Positions 1 to 8,798 of a stretch of 64,000 bases of DNA are shown here, one piece after another. The stretch is taken from the NCBI GenBank assembly GCA_050084515.1, contig CM114273.1, positions 31,248,001-31,312,000 of the forward strand, given 5' to 3'. Numbering within the stretch: the stretch's first letter is position 1; every line of letters starts with the position of its first letter. The stretch comes from Blasia pusilla. Its lineage: Eukaryota > Marchantiophyta > Marchantiopsida > Blasiales. Made by a program: the position numbers and the translations under genes. The notes beneath the pieces are model-generated. The model saw only the letters and a program-made list of their open reading frames with translations. It ran no database searches and was not told the origin of the DNA.

Positions 1-20
1 AGACAAAATAGTGAACTCAC

Positions 21-2028
21 CTGCCGCATGAAGTTTCCCCATTGTCTCATACGTAAAATCCACCAACTCAACCAAGAGCACAACTCTTTGTACTTCCCCT
101 CAATCGCATGCTTCCTCCACCACCCATGAAGTTCTTCCTGGCATTCCATGGCCTGCTTCAAGGTTTTTCTGTCCTTGCAGCGTTGGAATAGAGTGACATG
201 CTCTGTCCTCTTATTCTCCTTGATGCAAGATTTGGTGTCGGGTCTGATCGTTGCCAATGGAAAGCATCCGACCTTTCCCTCTCCGGTTGAACCTCTCCAC
301 CCCAGAACACTTCCCGGATAGCAATCCACCCAGGTTGTGCATTGTCCGCCATGAACCCATAAATTTCCGGAGGTGGCCTTTTGTTTTCCTTCATCACCTC
401 CAATAAGAGTAACCATCACATCTTCAAACTGCCAACGTCTTCTGCCTTTACTTCATAGACAAATATAGTTTTGAGTCCCTTCTCCACATGGTCATAAACA
501 TGAGCACCCATCGTCAACCATCCGTTCAGCACTCTCTAGCAAATATCAAAGCTTATCCAGTTGCCGTAAAGATCTTCCCCTTCCCTCATTCGATCTATAA
601 GATCGAGGCCACTCAACGGACTTGTGGTTGACATTTTGAAGACATAGGCCCTGGATCCCTCGCCTCCTTGGCCCATGAACTGCCATCTCTGAATGAATGG
701 AAATTTGGAGTTGGCCTTGATTCTGGCGATGGCATCCATTTTGGCCGTCTTTCCATCCAGAACTCATATTTGACGCAGCAAATTCCGGAAGCATTCAGGA
801 TCAGCGAGAAATGCGAGATTTTCCCAGAGTTGTTTCTCCTCAACCGCCGTGATCTCGCCCTGTCCAGGGATTCCAAGCAATTGTTCACAAATTTGTGATG
901 CCGTTGTGAGCTTGATCACTCCGAGCTTTGAACCCGGAGAGTTTCTGTAGACCTCGGCTACTTTCTTCGCCACATCCTCCTTGATGTGTCTTTGAATTGC
1001 ATCGGTCACAAGATGAGTGTGGGAGCCAACATGATCTGCCAGCCTTGTATACTCTGACGTGGAGCCCAAGTCGTGGACAATGAAAAATATGTATGCAGTA
1101 CACGCTCCAACGCAGAAGGGCGATGCCTGACAATGAGGACATCGATGGCCTCCCGGCGGTATGGTGGCACCGATCTCGTATGGAGTTTCTGCATTCTTGG
1201 GAGGGAATTGCAACGTATTGACTCGCCCGTTGCGCTCTAGATACGTGCATGCTGGACTTCTACACTCCAAGGCTCCCACGCATTGGCGGCGGGAGACAAT
1301 CCAAGGACCATCTGGAATGGAAGCACTAGTCCGTTGAAGCCTGCACCATCGATGACAATCAGACTTTCTGTCCATACCCTTCAGACGTCCTCCATCCTTC
1401 TTTTGAGCAGGAGCAGCAAGTGAAGGCAACTCAAAAATGCAATTACCATCATACGTGGGCGGCAAATGTCGACAAGAATGTGCTTGAACATTTTCAAGGC
1501 CAGAGACGAAAGCAAACTATTGCCTGATACTCGCAAGAGGAACGAGTAGGCGGACAGAGGGCCCGATTGGTGTCCGACAGATCCACTGAGGTTGATAACA
1601 TCCGAAATCTCTTCAGGAAGAAAAACATTGTTACGAGCGTGCGAAGTTGGAGTGGAAGCCGGATCTGCAGAGCTTGGAGTTGCAAACGTAGAGCTCGGAG
1701 CACTAGGAAATTCTAGACCGTCTACTCCGGAAACAAACGAATTCAGGGGCAGGTCGTAAACTCTGTATTGACCATTTGCTAGAGGTAGGAGATTCCATAC
1801 TTTACGGTCTGAGGTCAGTGGCTGGACCGTCTCACCTATTATGTCTTCCATACCGTCCACCCTAATATCTTTGGATACAAAGATGGTTCCAATTTGGAGA
1901 AGAAATCGAACAGACAGAAAATTTTCATCCACTGATATGAAAGACTCACGAGCTTGGGGTCGAATGATTTCTGATTGAGGAAGGGCCGGTAGATGACTGT
2001 CACAAGTTAGCTTAACATAATCATCCAT
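21..2028 (-). pseudogene. DDE/MULE-like transposase remnant, runs toward the left edge
   Basis: On the minus strand a chain of open segments reads from an ATG at 2028 down to a splice donor (CAG|GTGAG) at 20/21. The N-terminal part (2028-1500) is unrecognised. Next comes a Cys-rich zinc-binding segment (about 1260-1080) with CPHC and CVGAC motifs. It is followed by an RNase H-like core: GNWISFD (first acidic residue, about 545-570), LNGWLTMGAHVYDH (about 490-530), and MADNAQPGW (second acidic residue, about 325-350). A Trp/Arg-rich helix containing RQWGNFMR ends the exon. The frame breaks near 1480 and between 760 and 400, and has an internal stop just after FDIC, so this copy is probably dead. 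DDE transposases catalyse cut-and-paste transposition. The family assignment (MULE-like) is inference; KDZ was also considered. It is divergent to the ParB/methyltransferase gene and shares its upstream region. Confidence 0.5.
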
Positions 2029-2056
2029 TCCAAGAAGATTCCAACGGGAGGAGACT

Positions 2057-2080
2057 GAGAATGAGAATGAGAATGAGAAT
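2057..2080. repeat. Short GAGAAT hexanucleotide tract
   Basis: About four tandem copies of GAGAAT lie just upstream of the transposase ATG. Read on its coding strand this is a CT-rich 5' leader, common near plant transcription starts. No function is claimed. Confidence 0.6.
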
Positions 2081-2301
2081 TTTTAATTTATATTGAATAG
2101 GAAAACAGATACTCCTGACATATTTTTACTGACAAGATGAATTCGGTGGGTGACATTGTCTAACACAATGGATCCAATTCTGTAATGCATTCAATTCTGT
2201 TGCAATATGTTACCGGATTTGGAAAGCAGAGGGTTGCGAATCACACTTGGAACCCGTCAGAGTCCTGGTAACTCAAAAATTACCCGAAGCTAACCAAAGC
2301 C

Positions 2302-2847
2302 TGCAACCCGTTGGCTTCGGACGGGTTGCACGCTTCTGCCAAACATTGTCGAAGCGAGCAACCCATCGCTCTCCAACGAGTTGCTCGGATACCGCTCCTT
2401 CTTGCCCAAAGATGCCGGAGGCGTGCAAACCGTCTGTTCTCGATGTGTTCCGCGGGTGCCTCACCTATTTGCTCAAAGACGGCAAGGCCTGCAACCCGTC
2501 GCCCTCCAACGGGTTGCGCAAGGGCCTCGCCTTGTGGTGCTTACATGAAGTGTGCAGCCAACCAGACTCCGACGACTTGCACGGGAAGCCCGCGTTCTTA
2601 ACCCTTGACGAGGGAAGTGTGCAACCCAACGGTCTCCGACGGATTTCCTGGGTACGTCCCGTTCCCGTCCCAAACATGCCGGAGGCGCGCAACATGTTGG
2701 TCTCCGACGGGTTGCGCGGGTACCTCGCGTTCTTTTCCGAAGACGACGGTGGCGCTCAACCCGTCGGTCTCCGACGGGTTGCTCGCGCACGTGGTGACGT
2801 ACCCAGGATGGCAGAGGTGCGCAACCTGTCGGACTCCGACGGGTTGC
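2302..2847. repeat. Array of nine palindromes at about 67-bp spacing in a divergent promoter region
   Basis: Nine dyads of about 27-31 bp start near 2302, 2356, 2421, 2490, 2552, 2619, 2687, 2754 and 2821, giving steps of 54, 65, 69, 62, 67, 68, 67 and 67 bp. The left half-site is GCAACCCGTCGG and the right half is its reverse complement CCGACGGGTTGC, around a 2-5-bp centre. The copies at 2754 and 2821 are the cleanest; those at 2421 and 2552 are degenerate. The 35-40-bp intervals also resemble one another (GGGTACCTCGCGTTC-like), so the whole is a diverged 67-bp tandem repeat with an embedded palindrome. It lies between the divergent transposase and ParB/methyltransferase genes, a natural place for operator-like or transposase-binding sites; that role is inference. 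Confidence 0.85.
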
Positions 2848-2936
2848 CATTTTCCACCTCCGGACTTCCGTAACCTCCGCCACGTCGCCGTCGAAAGGAC
2901 GACGGGACCCAACGGTCAGCCCAACGGCTAGAAAAG

Positions 2937-2944
2937 TATAAATA
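2937..2944 (+). promoter_or_regulatory. TATA box of the ParB/methyltransferase gene
   Basis: A canonical TATAAATA lies immediately downstream of the palindrome array and about 315 bp upstream of the first ATG on the plus strand. Transcription would be expected to start near 2970, leaving a leader of roughly 290 bases. Confidence 0.6.
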
Positions 2945-3074
2945 GGGCAGAAATCGCTCATTTCCGGTTTCTCATTTCGCGATCTTCATTCCTCACTCTC
3001 CCGCGCAGCAGCTGATCAGATACGAAGGGGCGTTTCACACGGCGACACATCGCGAGTCGATAGGAGGGAACGAT

Positions 3075-3215
3075 AGCGAGGCGGTTCGACGAACGACAAA
3101 TGAGACAGTTCGACCGAACGCAACGAGGCAGTTCGACCGACGACAAGACGGTTCGACTGAACGATCGCGAGACGATTCGAGCTACCCATCAAGGCGATTC
3201 GAGCTACCCATCTCG
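3075..3215 (+). repeat. GGTTCGAC-type short repeats in the 5' leader
   Basis: Six diverged units of about 22-28 bp sit in the untranslated leader between the TATA box and the first ATG. Each contains a GAGGCGGTTCGAC-like core, often followed by GAACG, so the core is itself partly palindromic (TTCG-ACGAA). The last two units share TTCGAGCTACCCATC. Their position suggests RNA hairpins or protein-binding sites; function unknown. Confidence 0.6.
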
Positions 3216-3258
3216 ACATCAGCAAGGCGACTGATCAAGGGATTTGTCGTGGACATAG

Positions 3259-3911
3259 GTGGAGGCATTTCCGGAAAAAATGATGAGGAAAAAATCACAA
3301 GCCAACAAGTCTGGGAGCTTCACTCCGAAGTCCATTAGGACTCCTCAGTCAGCATCTCCTGGGCCTCGTTCGGCGAATGAAATTAGGCAGCAGGAAATCG
3401 AGGAGCAGGAAAGGGAAGCGGAGATACACAACCAAGTGCTTCTTGCGAGACGTGTTCAAGAGGCGCTCGATAAACAGAACGCAGAGGCTGAGACGTCGCA
3501 GGCCTTGAAGAAAAGGATCGCCGACAAAAAGAGAGAAAAGAAGCGTCTGGACGCGTCGGTGAGGAGAGCAGAATTGGCTAAAGCGAGGAGGGAAAAAGTA
3601 ATAGCCATTGACGATAGCCCTGCCCGTCCAACCGAAAGTGTTGAGATGCGGGAAATGTCCCCCATGAAGTCCGGGGACACAATCAACATAGTGGAAACGC
3701 CAGAAGCTCAAATCGATGACGACGAGGTCATGAGGACCGCCAGCGTGGAGATGGTGGACATGGCCGAAGAAGCCGGAGAGCGGTCATTCTCGTCTCCAAG
3801 CCCGGCAGAGGACATCGACCTCTATCGGATTGACGAGTTCCCAGTCGATTTTCCAGCTTTTGTCTCAAACAAGCTGGCTGGTCAAGAAACCGACCCCATT
3901 TTCGAGCGGGT
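3259..3911 (+). CDS. ParB/DNA-methyltransferase gene, exon 1: charged coiled-coil N-terminus
   Basis: This exon opens at ATG 3259 and gives about 217 residues before the likely donor CGG|GTAAGA at 3911/3912 (phase 0). The first 60 residues are basic and Ser/Pro-rich. Residues of about 35-120 form a long Glu/Lys/Gln/Ala-rich helix typical of a coiled coil. The rest is acidic and Ser-rich. The intervening sequence to 3999 ends in an AG acceptor (GAAAG|GTGGTA), which joins in frame to the ParB-like exon. The start is chosen because it is the first ATG after the TATA box and leader; a second Met follows seven codons later. Coiled coil plus downstream DNA-binding and methylase domains suggests an oligomeric DNA-bound protein (inference). 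Confidence 0.55.
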
Positions 3912-3999
3912 AAGAGAGGATCTCGGTTTTTTGAATTATGTGAATTGCAATTCATTGGGAATTCAGTGTAGCTTATTGATCTTGTCCCAGTTCTGAAAG

Positions 4000-4457
4000 G
4001 TGGTAAAGCAGATGGCACTCATGGAGGGCCACAACGCCCCGAGGATTCCACTTTGCCGATTGCGGACAATGGAATACGTCCGCGAAATTCAGTCCGACGA
4101 GGACATCGCGAAGCTTAAACAATCGGCGGCGACAACATCCTACGTCGACAGCTTTCCTCCCTTTTATGTTCACCCTTATGACGAGCATGGAACCCAAGCT
4201 TTGGTTACGGAGGAGGACTTGGAAAAGCTCGACACATTCTGGAGGATGCGAGACCAGGATTTCAGAAGGCAAGTAGAGGGCACGGAATTCAGCTGGATGA
4301 GGAATCTGCATTTCTTCATCTGGGATGGAAATCACAGGTTCATGGCGTGGACCAAGTTTACGGAGGAGCGGTCCAACTCATTGGAGGCACATTTTTGCGT
4401 GAAGGCAGTGGTCCTTCACCCATTCCCTCATCACATTAGCAAATCTGAATGCAATCC
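4000..4457 (+). CDS. ParB/DNA-methyltransferase gene, exon 2: ParB-like domain
   Basis: The exon encodes a segment with the order expected of the ParB/sulfiredoxin-like fold: a leading strand IPLCRL, a helix with DEDIAKLKQSAA, a strand FPPFYVHPY, the signature WDGNHRFMAW (W codon at 4321), then a strand CVKAVVLHP. The D-G-N-H-R box is the hallmark of ParB N-terminal domains, which in bacteria bind nucleotide or cut DNA and are often fused to N6/N4 DNA methylases. About 40 extra residues separate the strand before the signature from the signature itself. The donor is uncertain: a GT at 4458 gives a phase-compatible junction with 4588 and would lie inside a palindromic repeat. Confidence 0.6.
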
Positions 4458-4572
4458 GTCCGACTCCGACGGGTTGCATCATTTAGCTCGTTCCTAGAAT
4501 CCGACCTTGAGCTGTGACGACCCGTCGGAGTCCGACGGGTTGCAGTAACCCATGTAATTTCCTGACGGGTTG
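4450..4572. repeat. Two and a half palindromes inside an intron
   Basis: Dyads with the same half-site as the promoter array (ACCCGTCGG / CCGACGGGT) occur at 4450-4478 and 4517-4543. A lone right half-site follows at about 4563. The 67-bp step equals that of the promoter array. They lie between two coding segments of the ParB/methyltransferase gene, so they are intronic if the gene is spliced as proposed. Confidence 0.75.
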
Positions 4573-4587
4573 AGTTTGGATGTGCAG

Positions 4588-4984
4588 GATTGTATCGGAG
4601 GGGAATGTCACCCACCACTGGATCCAGGACTGCGATCGGGTGAGGAAGGTGCTAACGACGCAATTGGGAGAGTACAGGGGGTTCTTGGGCGATGCCCTTG
4701 TCAATCAGATGCTTGCAAAGGGTGGTCTGATTAAAAAGAAAACTTGGGCAAATAAGTTTATTTCCCAAGATGCAGTCGTAACTATCCTTTGCTGGTCGAA
4801 GATACAGGCCGCGAAGAAGAGCGCTGCACTGGAGCTGGAGCGGAGGGAGAAGGTATCAGCGTCTGAGTGCTCGAAATTCATCCAAGCTGCAGTATCTGCA
4901 GCAACAAAATACACAGAGAGCAAGATGCAGCGATACATCAGCATTCTCAACCCCGAACTTGGTCCGGAGTTCTACAAGGAGTGA
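4588..4984 (+). CDS. ParB/DNA-methyltransferase gene, exon 3: helical middle region
   Basis: After an acceptor (GATGTGCAG at 4579-4587) the frame gives about 130 residues ending at TGA 4982-4984. It is mostly helical by composition: a Trp-containing start near VTHHWIQDCDRV, a long Ala/Lys/Glu helix (RSALEL-like, near 4810-4850), and a C-terminal run ending GPEFYKE. No catalytic motif is visible. In bacterial ParB-methylase fusions a helix-turn-helix region often follows the ParB domain; this segment is in the right place but I cannot show such a motif. The TGA may be a lesion or may lie beyond an unrecognised donor. Confidence 0.45.
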
Positions 4985-5221
4985 AGGCGATTATCAGCGC
5001 CCGAAAAGGGATGAAGATCCGCATGGTCGGATTGGGGAAAAAGTGTCCCTGGATCGCGTGCATCGGTTTGCGTTGTCCGCCATAAGCGAGTTTAGGAGGA
5101 TCCGACTGATGAAAATCAGTCTCGAGGGCACAAAGGCCCAGAAGAGGGCGACACACCATCCTCCGGGTGTGTCAATCGATGATCTCCCAGCGCTACGCCG
5201 AATGGTCGTTCCGGGGCAGCG

Positions 5222-5965
5222 TTGCGGGTTATCGGAAGTCCGTCTTTGGACGGATGCAAGCGAGCTCGAAGATTAGAGCCCATCCCGGATGAAGCAAACC
5301 TTGAAAGTTCTGGAGATTTCGAGGTTTGGCTTGACGACATACGGGACAAGCCAACCAAAAACCCAGGATTCAAGACAATGTTCAAGGTTTGCGTCCTCCC
5401 TCAGGCAGAGCTTGACGAAGAAGTAGAGGGGAACAAACGGGATCAAGCGAAGAAGAAGCGAGATCTACAAGAGCAGACAGCCGATAGTGTAAGAATGCAG
5501 GTACCTGGGGAAATTTACCGGCAGTCTTGAAATTGTGGGCTTTGCCTCCGGATGCAGAGACATTCTCCATGTACGACATGGAGATGGGGCAGCACATGTC
5601 CGATTGGGAGGTGGAGAATTGCCCCATTTGCCTCGACTTCAACGACCATGAGGACATCACCGATAAGGATTTACGAGTGCTTCATGATGCAGTGGCCTCA
5701 GGACAAGACGACATCCCCAATTTTGTGCAGCCTGAAGACTTCTTCGGAGGAGATGCAGAAGAGCAGGCCCACGAGACAGCTGAGTTGGCTTCCAAGGTCC
5801 GCACAGCCAAAGACAAATCCACAGCGGGTCTCAAAGGCAAGGCGAGGGGAGGGAAAAATTCAGAGGCCGAGTCTTCCCAAAGAGAGGCTGAAGATTCAAG
5901 GCCAGAGGCGGAATCGTCCATAATCGGACCAGGTCCTCGGCGAAAAAAACCCCACCAGAGTCTGA
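5222..5965 (+). pseudogene. ParB/DNA-methyltransferase gene, middle segments with acidic linker
   Basis: Two overlapping open segments continue the gene. The first (5222-5530) contains FEVWLDDIRDKPTKNPGFK and a Lys/Arg/Glu-rich helix. The second (5527-5973) contains SDWEVENCPICLDFND and then a long low-complexity Glu/Ser/Lys-rich tail that looks like a flexible linker. They are offset by a frame change near 5525, so an intron or a frameshift lies there. The CPIC box is too short to call a zinc finger. From 5970 to 6130 the sequence stays Arg/Pro-rich in one frame but is interrupted by stops. Confidence 0.4.
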
Positions 5966-6128
5966 GGTCATAGAGACCCCGACAAGCCGTCCGTAGACTC
6001 GGGAGAAGCGGAAGCGAGAGGTGCCAGGGTTGTTCCAAGGAGAATACAGTCCATCATCCTTGGGAAGACACAGACAAACAACGACCCGGACAAGCGTCCT
6101 CCTTGATTCACTCTGTCATCTTGGATGA

Positions 6129-6540
6129 GTGAAGAGCTTCAGTTCTCAAGCGTCGACACCAGCCATCGATAAATTGACAACGCTGGGACAAAAGCTCCAA
6201 CGAAACAGGCACGCTGCCTCGACGGTGAATGGAGTGGTCGAAGAGGTTGCGGTGGATCTCTTGATCGCTGATCTGCCCTCGGGGTTGCGACTTTGGGGCG
6301 AGAATCCGTCGGACGAGGTACCTGAGTGGAATGTGCCTCTCTCTTATGACCAGATTGTGCTATTGTTCTCCTTTGCAGACGCCTATCTGAGTGACAGGGG
6401 CTGCTTCTTGGTGTTGACTGGAGGGAGCGAGGACGAGCTCTTCAACCTCCACTGCGTCAAGAGGTCGCTAAAGTGGAGGATTGTCAATCGTGGATCATAA
6501 AAAACGAGTACCCACTCCGATCCGCGACGAGTCAGATTCG
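6129..6540 (+). pseudogene. ParB/DNA-methyltransferase gene: methylase N-terminal half (motif IV region)
   Basis: The frame contains VDLLIADLPSGLRLWG, with D-L-P-S-G codons at 6270-6284. It has the shape of motif IV (DPPY) of N6/N4 aminomethyltransferases: a hydrophobic strand, the D-P-P-Y-like turn, a Trp-containing loop, then a helix and the strand RGCFLVLTGG, as in the usual L-x-x-G-x-hydrophobic step. The aromatic Tyr/Trp of the catalytic loop is replaced by Ser, so catalysis is doubtful. The frame reaches TAA at 6498; the other frame continues WIIKNEYPLRS to a good donor (CGG|GTAAGG) near 6540, so one single-base lesion is likely. Motif IV precedes motif I, which marks a class-beta enzyme. 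Confidence 0.5.
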
Positions 6541-6657
6541 GGTAAGGCTCAATTCCTGTACTATAATCTCAATTATATTTTAATGATGTGTATAATGAGT
6601 GTTCATCTCCGTTGAGTGAGTATAATGAGTGTCAATCTCTGTTTTTTTTGTCCGTGA

Positions 6658-6932
6658 GCAATCCGTCGGTTTCTGACGGGTTGCATCTTTCCCACATACA
6701 CAGGGAAAACCATGGTATACCTGCAACCCGTCGGAACCCGACGGGTTGCGATTGCTGGTTTTTTTTTGTTTCGAAGCGCAACCCGTCTGATAGCGACGGG
6801 TTGCTCTCAGGCGAGCATGGGCTGCTCTAGGCCAGCAACCCGTCGCCTTCCAACGGGTTGCTCACGGACAAAAACAACGGAGCCCGAGGGGTTGGTCCGG
6901 GTCAAAACAACCCGTCGGACTCCGACAGGTTG
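6658..6932. repeat. Five palindromes in the last intron
   Basis: Dyads with the ACCCGTCGG half-site start near 6658, 6722, 6778, 6834 and 6907, spaced 64, 56, 56 and 73 bp. Central bases differ in every copy, while both arms stay complementary (for example ACCCGTCTGA with TAGCGACGGGT). The tract fills most of an intron running from about 6541 to 7010. Confidence 0.8.
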
Positions 6933-7010
6933 ATCCAAAGTTAGTAATTGAAAATATTCTCAAGCCGACTTCTTTAGTTGCTGACATTTTTTCCAACATG
7001 CTTATTTACA

Positions 7011-7523
7011 GATGGACCACTCCTACGTGTACTGCTTCGTTCGCCCGAGCACAATTTCCAGGTGTTCAAGATCTAGGATCTTGTGGATCCATGCTCAGAT
7101 GGGTACACCTTAGAAAGTTTGTACAATTCCCCCCCGGGAATTTACATGCAAGACAGTACCCCACTTCTGGGAGGAAGGGAAAAGTCGCCAGCCCTGATGC
7201 AAACTCTCATCGAGCTCTGCTCAAGGCCGGGTGACTTGGTGTTCGACTTAGTGCGACTTTCAGGGGCAAGTATCAAAGGCGCCTGGCAGAGTGGCAGGAA
7301 CATTCTCTACCTCGAAGGAAGGCAAGAACTGTTTGACCTTTGCAAGGAGGAAAAGGCAGAATACCAAAGGCTCGTTGGGGCGTACAACTCTCCACCGAAG
7401 CCGAGAGATCCGGTTCCAGACCCACCCTTGGTAGTGACTCCATCGTCACTTCCAACGATTCCAAAAATCGGGAGGGCAAGGCCGAAAGTAATTTTGCAAG
7501 AGCTCTCGGACGATGACGAGTGA
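7011..7523 (+). pseudogene. ParB/DNA-methyltransferase gene: methylase C-terminal half (motif I region)
   Basis: An acceptor (TTATTTACAG) at 7010 opens a segment that shifts frame near 7060 and then runs open from 7083 to TGA at 7521. It contains LIELCSRPGDLVFDLVRLSGAS (codons about 7207-7271) followed by AWQSGRNILYLEGRQELFDL. In class-beta N6/N4 methylases this is the motif I block, with a helix, a P-G-D-x-V-x-D strand, an F-x-G-S-G-T loop that binds S-adenosylmethionine, and a later G-R-x-x-I-G-I-E strand. Here the strand and the GR...E step are kept, but the glycine loop reads LVRLSGAS, so cofactor binding may be lost. The C-terminus is Pro-rich and acidic, ending DDDE. Confidence 0.5.
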
Positions 7524-7552
7524 GTTCAAAGAACTCAACGACCCAGCTTGAG

Positions 7553-8015
7553 TGCAGCGTTTGGAGTAGGGAGTTTTTTGATGATGAGGAAAAAGATTTC
7601 ATAGAATAGATCAAATGTACAGTTTTGAGCTTTTTTCGGATGATATAAAGCAGAAGATTTTTTCGAACGATAGTGGTGCTTGTAAAAGTTTGCTGAATAT
7701 TTTTTGTCTTTTCGAATGTGATCGTCTATGTACTCCACGGACTTCTATTTTTCAACCCGTCGGATTTCTCTTGCTTGCAACTTTTCACTTTTTGACCACT
7801 GCAACCCGTCGGATTTCTCCTGCTTGCAACTTTTCACTTTTTGACCATTGCACCTTTTTACCACTTCCATCGGACTCTTTCCCTGTTGGTCCAACTTAAG
7901 AGGCAGTCTGGCGGGCTTTTTCCCTTGGCACCTTCCCCTCAACTCGTAAAGGCAGGCGTAGGCTTCTTTTCTTCTCTCAGACGTGTTGGATTCCTACTAC
8001 CTGTGCGATTGCCAT
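7553..8015 (+). repeat. Direct repeat unit A, 3' region of the ParB/methyltransferase gene
   Basis: This stretch recurs in diverged form at 8262-8720. Shared landmarks are TCAAATGTACA, TGTAAAAGTTTGCTG, TCGGACTCTTTCCCTGT, GTAGGCTTCTTTTCTT and ATTCCTACTACCTGT. It contains two single ACCCGTCGGATTTC half-sites (about 7755 and 7802), each followed by GCTTGCAACTTTTCAC, a local 52-bp tandem. It probably represents the 3' untranslated region, duplicated once. Confidence 0.7.
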
Positions 8016-8261
8016 AATGGTATTACCGGGGACGGAGCACATATTGATACTGGATGGGTGTCACATTGCAGAGCGTACAAGGTATCCTGCCGAGGAAGGC
8101 GGTGGGACTCAAATCAGGTTACATGGGACCGTTATGGTGTACCTAGGGGGGGGCCAAGGCTCTCGAATTCACCAACATTTTCGATCCCCGTCTACAATCG
8201 GCCAGAGGAGCCACTTGTATCCCAAGACATTCCTTGGTACTGTCACCGAGGAGAGTTAGGA

Positions 8262-8720
8262 GTACATTTGTAGATGACGAGGCTGAAGAAATCATAGACT
8301 AGGTCAAATGTACATTTCCGAAGTTCCTTCGGAGGTAATAAAGGACGAGATTTTTTCAACCCATAATGGTGTTTGTAAAAGTTTGCTGGAATATTTTTTT
8401 GGACTTGTGATTTGTGTTCTTTTAGCTACTCACAATTACAATTCTGCAACCCGTATGATTCCGACGGGTTGCAACTTTTTGCTTTTTGCCCACTGCAACT
8501 TTTTAACCATTTCCAGGCAAGTTGTCGGATTCCAACAGGTTGACTGCTTGAGTGATCGGACTCTTTCCCTGTGAGACCAACTTCTGATGCATCGTGGCGG
8601 GCTTCTTAACTTTTGGCTCGTTCCCCTACATTCGTCAAACCAGTTGTAGGCTTCTTTTCTTATCTAAGATGTGCACGATTCCTACTACCTGTCGGATTGC
8701 CATTTCGGATTCCCAATCTG
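8262..8720 (+). repeat. Direct repeat unit B with two more palindromes
   Basis: This is the second, diverged copy of 7553-8015, about 710 bp downstream. It begins with a Asp/Glu-rich coding-like end (GATGACGAGGCTGAAG) resembling the acidic end of the methylase. It carries a clean palindrome at 8445-8472 and a weaker one at 8517-8545. The interval 8016-8261 between the units holds an open stretch without recognisable domains. Confidence 0.65.
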
Positions 8721-8798
8721 TTAGATCGTCGTGGGTGCAGGGTGGAAGAAAATCACTTCTAAAAATCTTTCCTTTCTTATGGTAAGCTTTCTTACGGG

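Noticed and set aside
21-2028. KDZ-type transposase as the identity of the left-edge gene
   Set aside because: A CxC-like cysteine cluster is present, but the core motifs (FD...LNGW, MADNAQPGW, RQWGNFMR) fit a MULE-like RNase H fold better. The family is left open.
2302-2847. CRISPR array (palindromic repeats with spacers of similar length)
   Set aside because: The context is eukaryotic, the spacers are related to one another, the repeats vary between copies, and no cas gene is present. A diverged 67-bp tandem repeat explains it.
2247-2873. 208-codon plus-strand open frame with recurring NPS-SDGL phrases
   Set aside because: Its repeated peptide is the translation of the palindrome array. 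Other frames and the opposite strand give similar repeated frames, so it is not evidence of a gene.
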